From: Phascolomyces articulosus
Lineage: Eukaryota > Mucoromycota > Mucoromycetes > Mucorales > Lichtheimiaceae
DNA length: 64,000 nucleotides
Reading direction: 5' to 3'
NCBI GenBank assembly: GCA_025677815.1
Contig: JAIXMP010000046.1
Location: 217,076-281,075 of the forward strand
The first letter of the stretch is position 1; each line of letters starts with the position of its first letter. A program made the translations under genes and the position numbers. Shown here one piece after another: positions 1-12,313 of this stretch. A model generated the notes under the pieces. The model was given only the letters and a program-made list of their open reading frames with translations, was not told the DNA's origin and did not search any database.

Positions 1-678
1 TTTAAGATACACCAGAATTTCTTTTTCTTCTTTATCTTTTTTATCGTCCACTTTTTGTTGCTGAGTAGCAGCCGTTGTCGTTGTTTCTGATGATGATGGT
101 TGTTCCAGTTCTTGTTCTGCTAAGTGTTTACGAAGAATATTCTCGACTTTACTTTCAGAAAATTCATCTGGATGTAACCAAGATTTTTCAAGATCAGGTT
201 CCTTGATATAAGTAGGAACAATCGATAACTTGGGTTCAGGTCCAACCCCTTGTTCAACACTATCACCAAACATAGCTTGAATGGATGGCTTTGTTGATAA
301 ATCTAATGCTGTTTGACCTTTATTGGTCTTGATCGTCGCATCGGCTCCATTTTGAAGTAATACACGTACAACGTCTTCTTGTCCTCTATGAGCTGCCCAG
401 TGTAATGCGGTCCTTTTCTTCCATAAAGTTTTTTTTAATTCTTTTTAATTTATAATGTTCATCAAAGAAGGCTGTCTCTCAACAATCGCGTTTTCCTGGT
501 TTGTGTTTCAAAAAACATATCACCATCTCGAGAAAGAAAGAAAAAAAGATATTTACCAGCCGTTCATTTTGTTTTGAGCATTAAGATTAACACCAGCTTT
601 GGCAAAATGTTGAACAGCTCGCGTGTTTCCGAGAGCAGCTACTTCACGCAATGTTTCTTCTCGTTCGTCTCCAAACAT
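1..678 (-). CDS. ANKRD40-like ankyrin-repeat protein (N-terminal part; C-terminus beyond left edge)
   Basis: Two exons are visible: 557-678 (start ATG at 678) and 1-412, which runs off the window. Joining G412 to the TG at 558-557 restores a Trp codon and gives NGW-TALHWAAHRGQEDVV, a typical ankyrin repeat. The first exon reads MFGDEREETLREVAALGNTR and then an AKAGVNLNAQN helix-loop. Order and spacing match vertebrate ANKRD40 (REAAALGD ... ESGVDVNSQNEVNGWTCLHWA), and the residues at the left edge (KEILVYLK) resemble the start of the conserved C-terminal ANKRD40 domain. A Ser/Thr/Gln-rich linker separates the two parts. The molecular role of ANKRD40 is poorly known, so no function is assigned. 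Orthology is inferred from the motif match, not from a search. Confidence 0.75.
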
Positions 679-1226
679 TGTTTTGACAGATCAGTTAATA
701 ATAACAATAAAAGGGTGGGTGTGGTGCAAAAGCGGTTGCCTATAAAATTGATTTCGGAGTCCAGTTGTCAATTTCTATCACGTTCTCTGGTTTTGATGGT
801 AAAAGGTAATAGAGAGATCCTTCGTTGGGTAGTATTTCATGCAGCATTGGATCATTAAGATAATAAAAGTTTGAAGCGCTAAAGTTTTGCATGTAGAAAG
901 ATAAAAAAAAAAAACAAATATTAATAAAGACATATATTTAGAATAGTATGCCAATATACTGCTAGTGTTTACTTTGATACGCTTTACATCATTAGAACGT
1001 AACAAAAAAGCTTATCATTCTTTCAATAATAGCATAAAGAAGAAAATAGTCTATATGTATTTAATAGCAAACCAGATACTGTTATGAAATAAAGGATGGA
1101 ATATTTAGGTATTGTTCAAAACGCATATGTATTGAAAAACAGCATTGAATTTCTTAAATTGGTAAACAACTACTGGAAGGAGATAAACTAGTTTTAAACT
1201 TCTTGATCTTTTGTGATAGAAAAAAA
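679..1226. other. Intergenic region between two divergently transcribed genes
   Basis: About 550 bp lie between the ATG of the ANKRD40-like gene (-) and the ATG of the YJU2B gene (+), so it should contain both promoters. It is AT-rich. No RNA gene, repeat or convincing open frame was seen. Confidence 0.6.
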
Positions 1227-2962
1227 ATGCAGCCATTTAATAAATATTATCCACCCGATTGGACTCCAGAAAAAGTAAATGATCATTGGAAATAAATGAA
1301 TGGAAATAATTTATAATTTTATTTTTTGAATTAAAAAGAAAGCTTGGATTTTAATTAACTTGTTTGATGTTTTATATAAATAAAGGGTTCCGTCAATAAA
1401 TTCGTAGGCAAACACCCATTAGGCGATCGTGCTCGTAAAATCGATCAAGGCATTCTGGTCGTAAGGTAAAGGCAATGGTGTGTAAAAGAATAAGAGTGAA
1501 ATATATTCATAGAGAAAGAAGAGATACTTGATATACTTGTAATATCTATTACACGATCATAACCCATTTATTCGTTGCCAAATATAATGGATTTGTTTGG
1601 ACTATACGAAAGATTCGAGTTACCTTTTAACATCTGGTGTACTTCTTGTAATAATCACGTAGGGAAAGGTGAGTGCCTTACTTTTCCAATCCTCTGGATT
1701 GAATTTTTTGGGAGAGAGATGCCCTTTTAAACAAATTCTAAATATAATGTTGTTTTATAGGTGTTCGATATAATGCGGAAAAGAAGAAGATTGGCAATTA
1801 TTACAGTACACCTATATGGCAGTTTCGTATGCGATGTCATTTATGTAGTCATTGGATTGAAATCCATACAGATCCAAAGGTAATCTTGAAAAAAAAAGAG
1901 GACATTAGCGATTTTTTACACGACTCGACTTTTATGATATAAATACATTCATTCATCCTTAATATATATGTAGAATACAGAATTCGTTGTTATAGATGGA
2001 GCGAAAAGAAAAGTGGAAGAATGGAAAGAGGAAGATACTGAAGTTATAAAACTACAAGGTAAAAATTAAAAGAAACGACCAATTTCTTTTATTATGAATA
2101 TCCTTCATCACTCACTGTGTCTTCCATACATACATATCCATTTAATGTATAGATCAAGAAACAAAAGAAAAACTCGAAAGTGATCCGATATATCGATTAG
2201 AACACGGTGTCAAGGATAAACAAGTTGAAAAAGAAAGTTTACCCAAGTTAACTCAATTACAACATCTTCAAGAATCACAGTGGAGTGATCCCTATGCCCG
2301 TTCTCAACAGCTTCGACGCAAGTTTCGTGAACAAAAAAAGTTGGATAAATTGGAAAATGACGAAACGGAAAAATTACGAGACAAACATTCATTACATATT
2401 CCCTTATTACCAGAAAGTTCAAATGATCGATTAGAAGCAAAAAAAGTGGATTATTCAGGTAATTTTTGGTTCTTTTTCTACATAAGAGCTCACTATTGCT
2501 TTGACCACAGATAGAGACTCACACGGTTTCTCCCCCCCTCCTTTTTTTTCTCTCCATCCAGATCCAAATGAAATTGAACAAAGAAAACTAGAAAAATCAG
2601 TATCAGGATTATTTAGCAAAACATCCACAAAAAAGAACACTGCAACTCTGTCATCATCTACAACAACAACATCGAATGCAGCTAGAGATTTGAGAGATCG
2701 TGCAGCTATGCGAACACGACTAAAAACAGACCCTTTCTTACAACAATCATCATCAGGATCAAGTACAGGGCTTTTCCGGAAGAAAAATGACGAATCAAAA
2801 TTGAATAATGTCATGGTGAGACCAAATAAAAAGATCCGGATTGATAAAGATAATGACCAAGAAGGAAACAAGAACACAAATAATAAACCTTCATCGTCCA
2901 ATGGTCTTGTTTCTTATGCAAGTAGCAGTAGTAGTGATGACGACGAAGATGATGAAGGATGA
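1227..2962 (+). CDS. YJU2B: YJU2B/CCDC130 (Saf4/CWC16) family splicing factor
   Basis: Seven exons: 1227-1274, 1386-1465, 1613-1668, 1761-1879, 1974-2058, 2153-2458 and 2562-2962 (1,095 nt, 364 aa). The N-terminus [16 protein letters not shown] is the family signature. The zinc-binding core follows with paired cysteines ([13 protein letters not shown] and [13 protein letters not shown]) and the conserved stretch [17 protein letters not shown]. This wording matches CCDC130/Saf4 rather than the YJU2/CCDC94 branch, which has RCKTCGEYI instead. The C-terminal half is charged and Ser/Thr-rich and ends in a run of Ser followed by Asp/Glu. Family members join the spliceosome near its catalytic stage; that role is taken from the family. 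All introns are GT-AG. Confidence 0.92.
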
Positions 2963-3249
2963 TAACAATAAAATAATAATAGTAAATTCATCTAAAAAAA
3001 GAAATAATTAAAATATATAAATATATATATATATATGGAGGGTCTTTCACTCTCTAATATAAATATATTTATATAATGGAAAAAAATGAGGAATGGTGTG
3101 ATAAATGATTATTATAAGAAACTATTTACAGCAAAAAATGGAAAAATAGAAAAGGGAACAGGTTTTAGATATTAGGTAATATTTATAGGGGTGTGTGCGT
3201 GTGTAAGAGTTGTTCGTAAAATATAAACAGACGTTACTGTTATTGTCGA

Positions 3250-4199
3250 TTAGATTTCGTCAATGATACGATATGGATTTTCAGGATTAATAGTAGCATT
3301 TTCAACCGATAATAAAAGTTCGGTGGATTGTTGATCAGATGGAGTCGTCGTAAAGATATTGTTGTTGGGAGTAGTAGCACAATCACCACCCATCGTATAA
3401 ATCATGATTTCGACAAAAAGAGGAAATTGTTGGAAAAAATCTTCCATATCTTCAGTAATCAAAGGTTGGCCATCTTGCAATTGATGATAGGTATATACAT
3501 GACCTGTCCTGACTTTGACGAGTACTTTAGACATACCCGTCATTGTTTGTGGCCTTGATTTCAATTTGTTTAAAACATCTTCAGCTAATAATTCGACACT
3601 GTCTTCTAAGATGGGTAAATGATCATAACCGTTATTAGAGGAAGGGTGACGATAAATTTTGTTTTCCAGCCATTCTTCGAACAATCGAGAAATATGAGAT
3701 GCTGCTTTTGTATTTGTATTGCCAAGTGTTGGTAACTAAATAAATATACATGTTGCTAATTAGTTTCATGTTTATCTTTCATTTTTAATATATAAAAAAT
3801 AGACAAGAAGTTCTTTTTTACCGAAATAAATCGATTGCCACCATCCATAAAATATGTGTTTTGATATCGAGATACTTGTGCATTTGAAGTATCCAGCATT
3901 TGTTTTTCAAAACAAGTGATCGATGATGAAGTGGCTGAGAAACATGTATTGTTGCTATCTTCTACATCTGTCACCATACTTAAGGTTGGACCCGTTGTCG
4001 TGGTTGCCGTATCGTCTTCTTCATAATGAGATGAAATGAGAATAGGTTGTGTACGTTTATGTTCGTCACCTTGGACAGCTATATAATATGACAGATAATA
4101 AAGCAAGTGTCAGTAAAACATACTCTATTTCTATTATTGTTGTTATAATAATATAAATGTTGGTTTACCAAACTGATTATTTGGAGATGTAGCAATCAT
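3250..4199 (-). CDS. Hypothetical protein, 257 aa, family not recognised
   Basis: Three exons on the minus strand: 4169-4199, 3822-4078 and 3250-3735 (774 nt). All joins are GT-AG and stay in frame, starting MIATSPNNQF and ending RIIDEI. The first half is polar and low in complexity (Thr- and Ser-rich, e.g. DDTATTTTGPT), probably disordered. The second half looks folded: an amphipathic stretch HISRLFEEWLENKIYR, a Leu-rich helix (LAEDVLNKLKSR) and a hydrophobic segment FPLFVEIMIYTMGG. No signal peptide, clear membrane helix or catalytic motif is visible. It is convergent with the upstream YJU2B gene, about 290 bp between stop codons. The exon structure supports a real gene; the function is unknown. 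Confidence 0.7.
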
Positions 4200-7100
4200 G
4201 ATGAATAAATATTTAAACGGAAGAAAGAAAGAAAGAAAAAGGGGGGGAAGAGGCAACGGGTTAGAAAAGAGGAGGAGGAAGAAGAAGAGCTAAATTATTA
4301 TTTGGGAAAATAACAACTCCAAATAATAATTTTAAGTTGACGGGCTTTCATCTACTGGTCTATTCCGCGGGAGCACTTTAAATTGTAAAAAGGCGCCTGT
4401 TCGCTGACAAAAGGGCGTACTGTCTCATGATCACTTTTTTGTAATCTTTTATAAATTTTACTATTTGGATAAGTCTGCCCATCTTTTTTTGCTTTACTAC
4501 TTTCAAAGTAATTTAAAACAAACACCCATGCTTTTCCTTTTGAAAACATTTATCTCAGGGCAACGTTTTTATTACATCGTTTTCAGGTCACCCATGTTAT
4601 TTTATAGAATATTATATATATGAGAAATATTGTTTTTTTTACTATTATTCTAGATTCAATCATAAAAAAGGAAGATCTTGTTTCATTTCTAAACCCACAA
4701 GTTGCGTGATCTTGTAAGACGGCGACAAACTTGGTAGATGACTTTGGGTGTTTTGTAATAGTTTTATAAGCAAAATCTGGACCGGTTTTTATATCGGAGT
4801 CATGTTCTTTGACCCGAACATGTGGGCAATTGACCGAAGTGTTTTACTTTGATCGTGTTCTAGCTCTATTCCGCGGTTCTAACCTTGCAAGAAGGAGTCT
4901 TTACATTATTAGCCTTCATAGTACATTGGGTGGCTCTCTTTTACTTCCTTCAAAAGAAGTATTCGATTTACACCATCCAGGGTCTCCAAGTAGCTTTACA
5001 TTTCAAAAATTAATAAGGAAAACGACATATATTTATATTTTTATAGGATGAGAGACTAAATGGTCATTTGGTTTTTCTTTATCGTTCTGTAAACATTATT
5101 AAATTCAAAGATTTATTATGTTTTCTTCCCATTCTTTTTTTTTTCTTATCTTTTTTTGATCTTATTGTCACGAATTTGGGCGTGGGCATTCTCCACAACA
5201 AAATAAACAGCTTTGGCAAAAATGTGGGGGATGGGGAAATATAAATATGTATATTATTTGTATCACCAACAGATAACCATGAGAGGTAGCGATTACGTAT
5301 CATTTCACACAATATATAACAAACGATATATTGTGAAAATGATTCCATTTTTAGTGGTGAAAGTGATCAAACGATAACACTGTACAATACCGTATTCTTA
5401 ATTCATAAAACCATTCATTATGTTTTCCAACATTTGCAAAACCCATGATGACGAGTTATATAATAAAAAACACATGTAACACAACAGAAAAAAAGATACG
5501 TAGTGGATAATACAATATATTTATTGTCATTGCTGGACCCAAGACCACTAATAGCTGTTTGATACGTAAATGAATGGAAAATTACCTTTTAATTAAAAAG
5601 AGATCTAACCGTGAATAATAGTTGTTACACGATTAGTACGAGTATAAATTGAAAATAGATGTGTAGTAATTCCGTCTTTCAAACCAACAGTGTAATAATA
5701 ATATATTGGTATGAACTTCCGCAGTGTCAAGTCTACTTATTCTACTTACAAAGGTAGATAATTTACGAAGAAATATATTTCTTTATGCAAGTGTGCTTTT
5801 CTTCATAAATATAATGAAATAGAATGGGCTGTTATATCACCCGTTTCGAACACTAAAAGTTGCTCAGCTCAATGATAGCAAGATAGCTAATTGTAGCAGT
5901 ACAGCTTTTCTGCTGTATTATCCAGAAAATTCCAAATGCTTCTTTTAGAGTTTCTGCCTTTGGAGATTAACATGCTTACACCTATGTCCATAACAAACTG
6001 TTGTCCGGTCAAGTGATTACACAAGATAAAAGCCGCATTTTACAGCAATAGCTACATTTCTCGGAAAATAGCATAATCCAATATTGTATTATAATAGGTA
6101 TTTTTTTTTCTTCAGTTTATAACCACTGGATAACGCCTTACATATTCTTGCTATCTACTCATCTCAATCATTCGTACTTGACCATCATCATTGTCTCCCT
6201 TCTGTCATATTTTTCTAACCAACCCTACTATATTTTAATAACACAATGCTCAGTTACTGATTTGGGTGTATGCGCATGAGAATCAAAAAAGTAGAATACG
6301 GATTATACAATCGTAATAAAGTCAATAAAAGACGTCATTATTGACATGCTATATCTAATACTATCTAAACAGGAATATGATAGCAAATTCATCTTCCATA
6401 GATTTATACTAACTCTAAACCCTTCAAATATCATTACAACCTCGAAGCGTCCATCAACTATATCCTATCTTTATCACCATGGATAGGCTCCAGAATGTCA
6501 AGCAAGCCCAACCATGGACTATAGTTTGTGATTGATCCGGGGCCATCACTTATTTCTCTGAGTATTAAATAAACGAGTTTATCGGTAACAGTTGCTTTTC
6601 GCGTCTGCATACTCCTATATTCATCACCAAGATATAAAATATATTTTGCACTGTACTACTATTTTAATGGTCATTCTACCCATACGAGTTTCTGTTGCTT
6701 TGGTTTAAATCATAGGGATCAACTGGTATTGTGTAGCTATATTCAAGGACAGCAAAGAAAGACCCCATAATGGTTGAATGACTCTTCTTCATCCCTCCCT
6801 TTTCTCTTTCTTCTTGTTCCAATTCTATTTGTTTCTTTTTCTTTTTTTTCGTATCAACAGCATATAAAATAAGCTGATTGTAGGGCCATTATCGATCATG
6901 GTATTAACTTGTTTTTTCTACTTAAAAAAAATCCTAAACAATACACTAACCACGCGCGTCGCTTCGCTCGTTAATTACTACTAAACCCACTATTTTACAT
7001 CTTAAACCCATAGGTACTTTTCCATTACATATAGCATCAGTGGAACCAACACAGAATTCACAAAGTGGAACCAAGGATTTCACTCTTAAGATCACCTTCA

Positions 7101-7545
7101 GATCGACGCACTAGAGCTCTAAGCTTTTATGTTTATCATCAGTTTTGACTACTCCCTTATCTGTAATAGTACCAGAAAACTGTTTTTCTTTATTGTACTT
7201 ATTAGCTCTGGCTTTATACTCATCTTTCTGGACCGGCTCCAAATTTTACCGCTTGTTGGCCAGTTCCATGGCGATGGAGCTTATCAGATGCTTATCACCT
7301 TTGAATCTTTAATTGTGTATATATTTATATGAAAACAATAATTTATAATTTTGAATAAACTTAATAAGGAATTCTCAATCTATCTCACAACACACTCGTC
7401 CATTATTCTTTATGTTGATCCATAGTTTCTAATAAACCTAAAATACGACGAAGAAGAAGTCCATGCATGGTGGTTTAATTCATCTCGTATTCCCCTCCCT
7501 GTTTTAGAGAAATAATGATGTTTTTTTTTTACCTCCATTTCTTCT
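4200..7545. other. Gene-poor region, about 3.3 kb
   Basis: This AT-rich stretch has only short unrelated open frames (for example 4352-4549 minus, 4809-5051 plus, 5079-5348 minus, 7129-7332 plus) without recognisable motifs or supporting splice structure. A purine-rich run lies at 4223-4290. The GC-rich patch at about 6953-6970 (CGCGCGTCGCTTCGCTCG) resembles one at 35,305-35,320. No RNA gene was recognised. It is bounded on the right by a solo LTR. Confidence 0.45.
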
Positions 7546-7984
7546 TGTGAAAAATATAAAAGGTATCAATAAATGTAAAAATAAAGACGATATAATAATA
7601 CGTTGAGACTGTTGTAAGATTTATTTCAATAAAATAATGATGATCAAACTATCTAATAAAATTGAGGTGCTTTTATACTTTTCGATCAAGTGCTTATTTT
7701 TAACTATTTATTTATTGTCGGGTACGTGTTTATATGAGTCCATAGAGATGAGGATTGATATTTGTTATTGTTAATTTACGCCCTCTGCTAAGAGGGAGTT
7801 TATTCATTTCTAAGTTTCTTATTGTTGAACATTATACCTTATTTGGTATACCGTTCTGATTCACCCCATTTCATAACAATGGCGTTATTCTATTTTATTT
7901 ATTGTTTATTCTTTTCTTCCTCATTTAAATTTAGATACACCTATTAGGCGTATTCTTTTCCTGCTGACACGACACTTCTCCTCT
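7546..7984 (-). mobile_element. Solo LTR of the Ty3/gypsy chromovirus family
   Basis: The 439-bp block starts TGTGAAAAATATAAAAGG and ends GACACGACA. It is nearly the same sequence as the two LTRs of the full-length element at 50,008-55,505. It is flanked on both sides by CTTCT (7541-7545 and 7985-7989), a 5-bp target-site duplication of the size expected for this class. No gag or pol sequence is attached, so it is a solo LTR, most simply left by recombination between two LTRs. The strand given is the element's coding strand, inferred from the full-length copy. Confidence 0.92.
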
Positions 7985-9422
7985 TCATAACACTTTGCGT
8001 TTCTTCAGACCAATTCTCGTATAGAGATTCCTCCTATTAATCATTGTTCCCTCTCCCTAACACCACTTTAATCAAACAATAAACCGGACAATGATCGGTA
8101 AAGTATAGTATACCTTTAGCAATATAAGCTTCTTTGGTTAGAAACTGTATGTATTTATTGCGCAAAGCACAAGTAGACTTAGAACATGTACTACTGTCCA
8201 ATTGAATAACATCAATTGTTTTATTATGCATGGGCTACGTCCTGATGTTCCATTTCAATATCAGGGTATTTAAGCTCAAACACCATTGCCTTAATAGACT
8301 CAGCGACAGTATTCTCAACAGACCAAGCAGTATGAGTTCCAGCAGAAGTAGAAGAAGGTTCGAGAAACCATATACTTCATACTACTTTCCTACATTGTAG
8401 TTTGAAGTTCTATGCAATGCTTACTGGAACTCCATATGCAGTCTACTGTTGTCCTGAATGATCGATAAGCTGTTGTAGGTACGATAAATAACAAGGAATT
8501 GAAGATCGCGACTACTTGCTAATGTCATAGATGACATGTAGATGAAAGGAAAAAGAAATGTTGTAATATATTCCAATACTTTTTTTTATTTCTCATACGC
8601 AGGTACAGTCCAAAGCGTTATTATGAGGTAAATTAACCTAATTCTGTAATCTACTATACACTTTAGAAAAAAAATATGCAAATGGTTGTATGTGCAAAAT
8701 ACCCCAAATTTGAATTTATCTCGAATATTTGGGGAATATTTTTTGAATATGCATATTTTTTGTATATATTTCGAATATACTTCGAGTATTTTTGCCTCCA
8801 ATAATGAAAAATATTCAGAATGTATTTTGCATCTAAGGATATTTTTTTGAATTTTTTTTTCTAAAGTGATAGTTGAGTCTCGTAGTGAAGTACATAATAC
8901 TAATTCATGCAGAATATTTCTTTGTTGATACTTGTAAAAAAAACTCTCCATATATACAAATTTTGGATGCTTATAGGCGCAGATCTAATTAGTCTTCCAT
9001 AATAAAATATAAATTTTAACTTACAATCAAGTATGGTTTATTATTCAATAGCATCACCTGATTACATAATCAATCCCACTAGTGACCACTAACATGATAC
9101 TTTTTTATGTGAAAATATTATCTTTTTATTATAATAAAAGGTATATAATGGAAAAGCGGCGAGAAAATAAGACTGAAAAAAATGTACATCTAGAGAGTGA
9201 GAGAAAAAACGTACAAGTATTTTTGGTGGCCGTTGTAAAATCTTCTCCTTTCCTTTTTTTTTTCTCACTCTCAATCACTTTTTTTTTAGTAAGAATTCTT
9301 GGGTAAAAATTCTTTTTTAGATGAGGTGTCTCTGTTTGTATATACGCAATTAATAAAGAAAAAAACATAGATTTTTTTAGGAGGAAAGGAGGTGTTCATT
9401 TTTTTGTGGTTTGCTTACCAAT
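7985..9422. other. Gene-poor region with short relic frames
   Basis: About 1.4 kb between the solo LTR and pyruvate kinase. On the minus strand at about 8230-8370 and 8037-8231 are two overlapping, protein-like but unrecognised fragments (one with AWSVENTVAESIKAMVFEL, the next with ILYFTDHCPVYC). They may be parts of one decayed gene. The minus-strand frame 8586-8951 overlaps a palindromic repeat and is probably chance. Pyrimidine/purine tracts at 9240-9400 are the likely 3' flank of pyruvate kinase. Confidence 0.4.
8690..8832. repeat. Short palindromic (MITE-like) repeat
   Basis: GCAAAATAC near 8692 is the inverted partner of GTATTTTGC near 8823. A second inner pair, CCCCAAAT and ATTTGGGG, lies at about 8702-8735. 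In between, GAATAT/ATATTC is repeated many times. The compact inverted structure suggests a small non-autonomous element or foldback sequence. No flanking duplication was established and no second copy was seen in the window. Confidence 0.4.
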
Positions 9423-11843
9423 TTATGGAGTAAAAAGAATACGCAAAGTATTTGTATTACCCAAACCACCTTTCCAACCCTGAACAGCAATCACAGGAGT
9501 TCCATGATTGAGTAACCCATATTTGATGGCCTGTTCCATACCCCAAATAATTCTTGAATCTACATCTTCTTGCCATGGAGCAATTTCAGCAGGACTCAAT
9601 AAAGCAGCGTTGGTACTAGATGCAGATAAACGAGCAGCAGCTGAAGATGGTTTTGGATAATGGAATGGGAAACATCCACGATACAAATGAGCTTGTCTTG
9701 CTGTCATTGGATTACGTGTCACCACAATAATTGGAGCTTGAGGACGATACTTGGACACCAATCGAGCACTGTTACCAGATGTAGTCAAGACAATGATGGC
9801 ACCAGCACGTTGTTCATGGGCAGCACTGACAGCAGCACATGCGACTGTTTCTGGGGTTTCTGTGGGTAAAGCGCTTAACTGTCTAATTTCATTAAAGATA
9901 GCAGGGTAGCATAAGACGCTTTCTGCAAGAACACAAATATCGTGCATGGTACGAACGGAATCTACTGGATAACTGCCCTTGGCAGTCTCACCAGATAACA
10001 TGACACAATCGGCTCCATCCAAAACAGCATTGGCTACATCAGATACTTCAGCTCGAGTCGGTCGTGGATTGATCTAGATCATTGTTCAAGATTATGTACA
10101 TGAGACGAAAGAATCTTGTGACCTTATTTATATATGATCTCATCATGTCTCCCAGCATCACCCTTCCTGATCTTTATTCCTGTGATACCATTTACTTACA
10201 GTCATTGATTCGAGCATTTGAGTCGCACTGTCGTCATCATACATTAAATCAAAGGGTAAGTATAAAAAAGTTTTTCTGGAAAAAAATGCCACAGAAATTT
10301 AAAAATAAACCTACCAAATGACAGGCTTACCAGCCAAATTACATTTTGTGATCATCATTTTCTGTGCAATAAAAACTCGTTCGATAGGGATTTCAATACC
10401 CATATCCTATTTCACACACAAATATAAATTAATCTGAGCCCATTCTGTTTTACACCTCATTCTATTGTTATTACCGATAGTAAAAATGTGAATAATGGTA
10501 ATAATAAAAGGTTATATAAAACTTACACCTCGAGCTACCATGACACCATCTGTTTCCTTGAGAATCTCATCAAAATTATGAACACCTTGATGATTTTCAA
10601 TTTTAGCAATAATTTTGATGTGTTTTCCTTCTGGTCCCAATACTTGACGAATATCATTAATATCTTGACCTCTTCTAACAAATGAAGCAAAGACCATATC
10701 CACTTTGTTTTCTACACCAAACCGTAAATCTTGTTTATCCTTTTCGGAGAGGGCCGGCAAGTCTACATCAGTTCCCGGTAAATTGACGCCCTTGTGTGAC
10801 GAGAGTTTTCCATTGTTACAAGCTTTGACTTTAATTTCCAGATCATTGCTTTGTTCAAGTACTTCGAATGTCATTACGCCGTCATCAATATAGATTCGAC
10901 GACCTGGCTTGATCATTTTGGGCAAGTTTTTGTAATCAATGTACATGATTTTATCATCACATTTGTCCTTGAAAGTATCGTCGACTGTAAAAGTCATTTC
11001 ATGACCCACAGTGATTGCGATCTATATTTCCAATAAAAAGAATTAAGGGGTATAATTTTTTTTTAAGATTTTTGCTTGCTTTTTTTTTCAAACACGTGTG
11101 CTAAGCAAGTGGTAAGAAGAGAAGAAAACTTACATCATCTCCATCTTTCATAGTACCAGTACGAATTTCTGGGCCTTTATTATCCAAGGCAATAGCCACT
11201 GGGCGACCAGGATACACTATAGTTCATTTTTCGTTTTATATTGTCAGTGAATATATGTAGATATTTTTAACCATATTCGTCTTCTATTTATTTCAACCAG
11301 TATATATTGCAAATACTCTTACTTTCAACACTTTGACGAGTATTGTCAATGACGGATTTATGATACTAAAATAGGTAATAGATAAGATTTTGATATGTGA
11401 TTCGTAGGTATAATCATACACAAATATGTCAGCTGAGGATGAACTTTTTTTGGCCATACACACTTGCACAATGCCCGTAATTACCCAGCCTTTCCCGTTT
11501 ACAATAATATTTTTACCTCATGTGTGCCATGCGAAAAGTTCATTCGAACAACATTAAGACCAGCATTACGCAACTGAGTAATCATTTCAACACTATTTGT
11601 CTTGGGACCTATAGAATACATTTATTTTATGTTGTGTTATTACAAATATACATTTATACTGAAGAAAAGAAAAATATTGTGTTTGATTGAAAGTCGTTTT
11701 TTGCCAGTTTTGAAAAGAATAATGAGTAGAATATACGTACCAATAGTTCCAATAATAGTTGATTTACGACCGCGAGTGGGTTCGACATTAACATCCATAT
11801 TAGCTATCCATTGTAAACTGCTTGAGTTTGTTTCATATGTCAT
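9423..11843 (-). CDS. PYK1: Pyruvate kinase
   Basis: Eight exons: 11741-11843, 11517-11608, 11323-11365, 11134-11216, 10527-11021, 10315-10406, 10200-10227 (28 nt) and 9423-10073; 1,587 nt, 528 aa. The enzyme makes pyruvate and ATP from phosphoenolpyruvate and ADP in the last step of glycolysis, in the cytosol. Visible family motifs in order: [44 protein letters not shown], the B domain, [20 protein letters not shown], the active-site region [18 protein letters not shown] with Lys-Ile-Glu-Asn, [32 protein letters not shown] and [15 protein letters not shown]. The length is close to the fungal norm (yeast Cdc19 is 500 aa), with a short insert of Ala/Ser in the C domain ([19 protein letters not shown]). 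All introns are GT-AG. The start ATG at 11,843 is the only one upstream of the first conserved block. Confidence 0.97.
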
Positions 11844-12313
11844 GATGAAAGAAAGAGAATATATGTAAAGGTTTGAGTGAGAAAAAGCGAGTGGAAGATG
11901 AAGAAAAAGAGAAACGAGAGAAGAGGAGAAAAGGAAGATTTGGACGCGTTAAATATACTTTTTCAGGAGTGACATGCTTTTTTGTTTTGATGATTTATAT
12001 AAATATATTGTATGTCCGTGTTAATTCTAATGAAGATTATTTGTGTATTATGTTATGTGTATGTTTAGTTTGGTTTGTTTCAAACCGTTATGAAATATTA
12101 ACTTTATTTTTTTTTTGGGGGGGAGGACAAAAAGAGGAGAGATTGATATATAAAAAATATATAATTGATAGTAACGATAACGGGAAAAAAAGGAAAGTGA
12201 AACGAATTTACTACTTTATTTATATAAGAAAATTTTTTTTCTGTTTTATTGATTTGACGATAAATGATGGTTAATGATGATGATCATGTCATAGATGTCA
12301 TAATTCTTTACCT
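11844..12313. other. Intergenic region: pyruvate kinase promoter and dynein 3' flank
   Basis: About 470 bp separate the dynein stop codon from the pyruvate kinase start. It is AT-rich with long purine runs and a stretch of T and G at about 12,103-12,123. A plus-strand open frame (11,873-12,274) is made of Lys/Glu/Arg repeats and Phe-rich sequence and is most likely chance. Confidence 0.6.

Noticed and set aside
4352..4549. Minus-strand 65-aa frame with a KAWVFVLNYFES start resembling a BED-finger transposase beginning
   Set aside because: No zinc ligands follow and no transposase core is nearby; the resemblance is too short.
11873..12274. Plus-strand 133-aa frame between pyruvate kinase and dynein
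   Set aside because: Made of Lys/Glu/Arg and Phe-rich low-complexity sequence over purine and pyrimidine runs in a promoter region; no motif or splice support.
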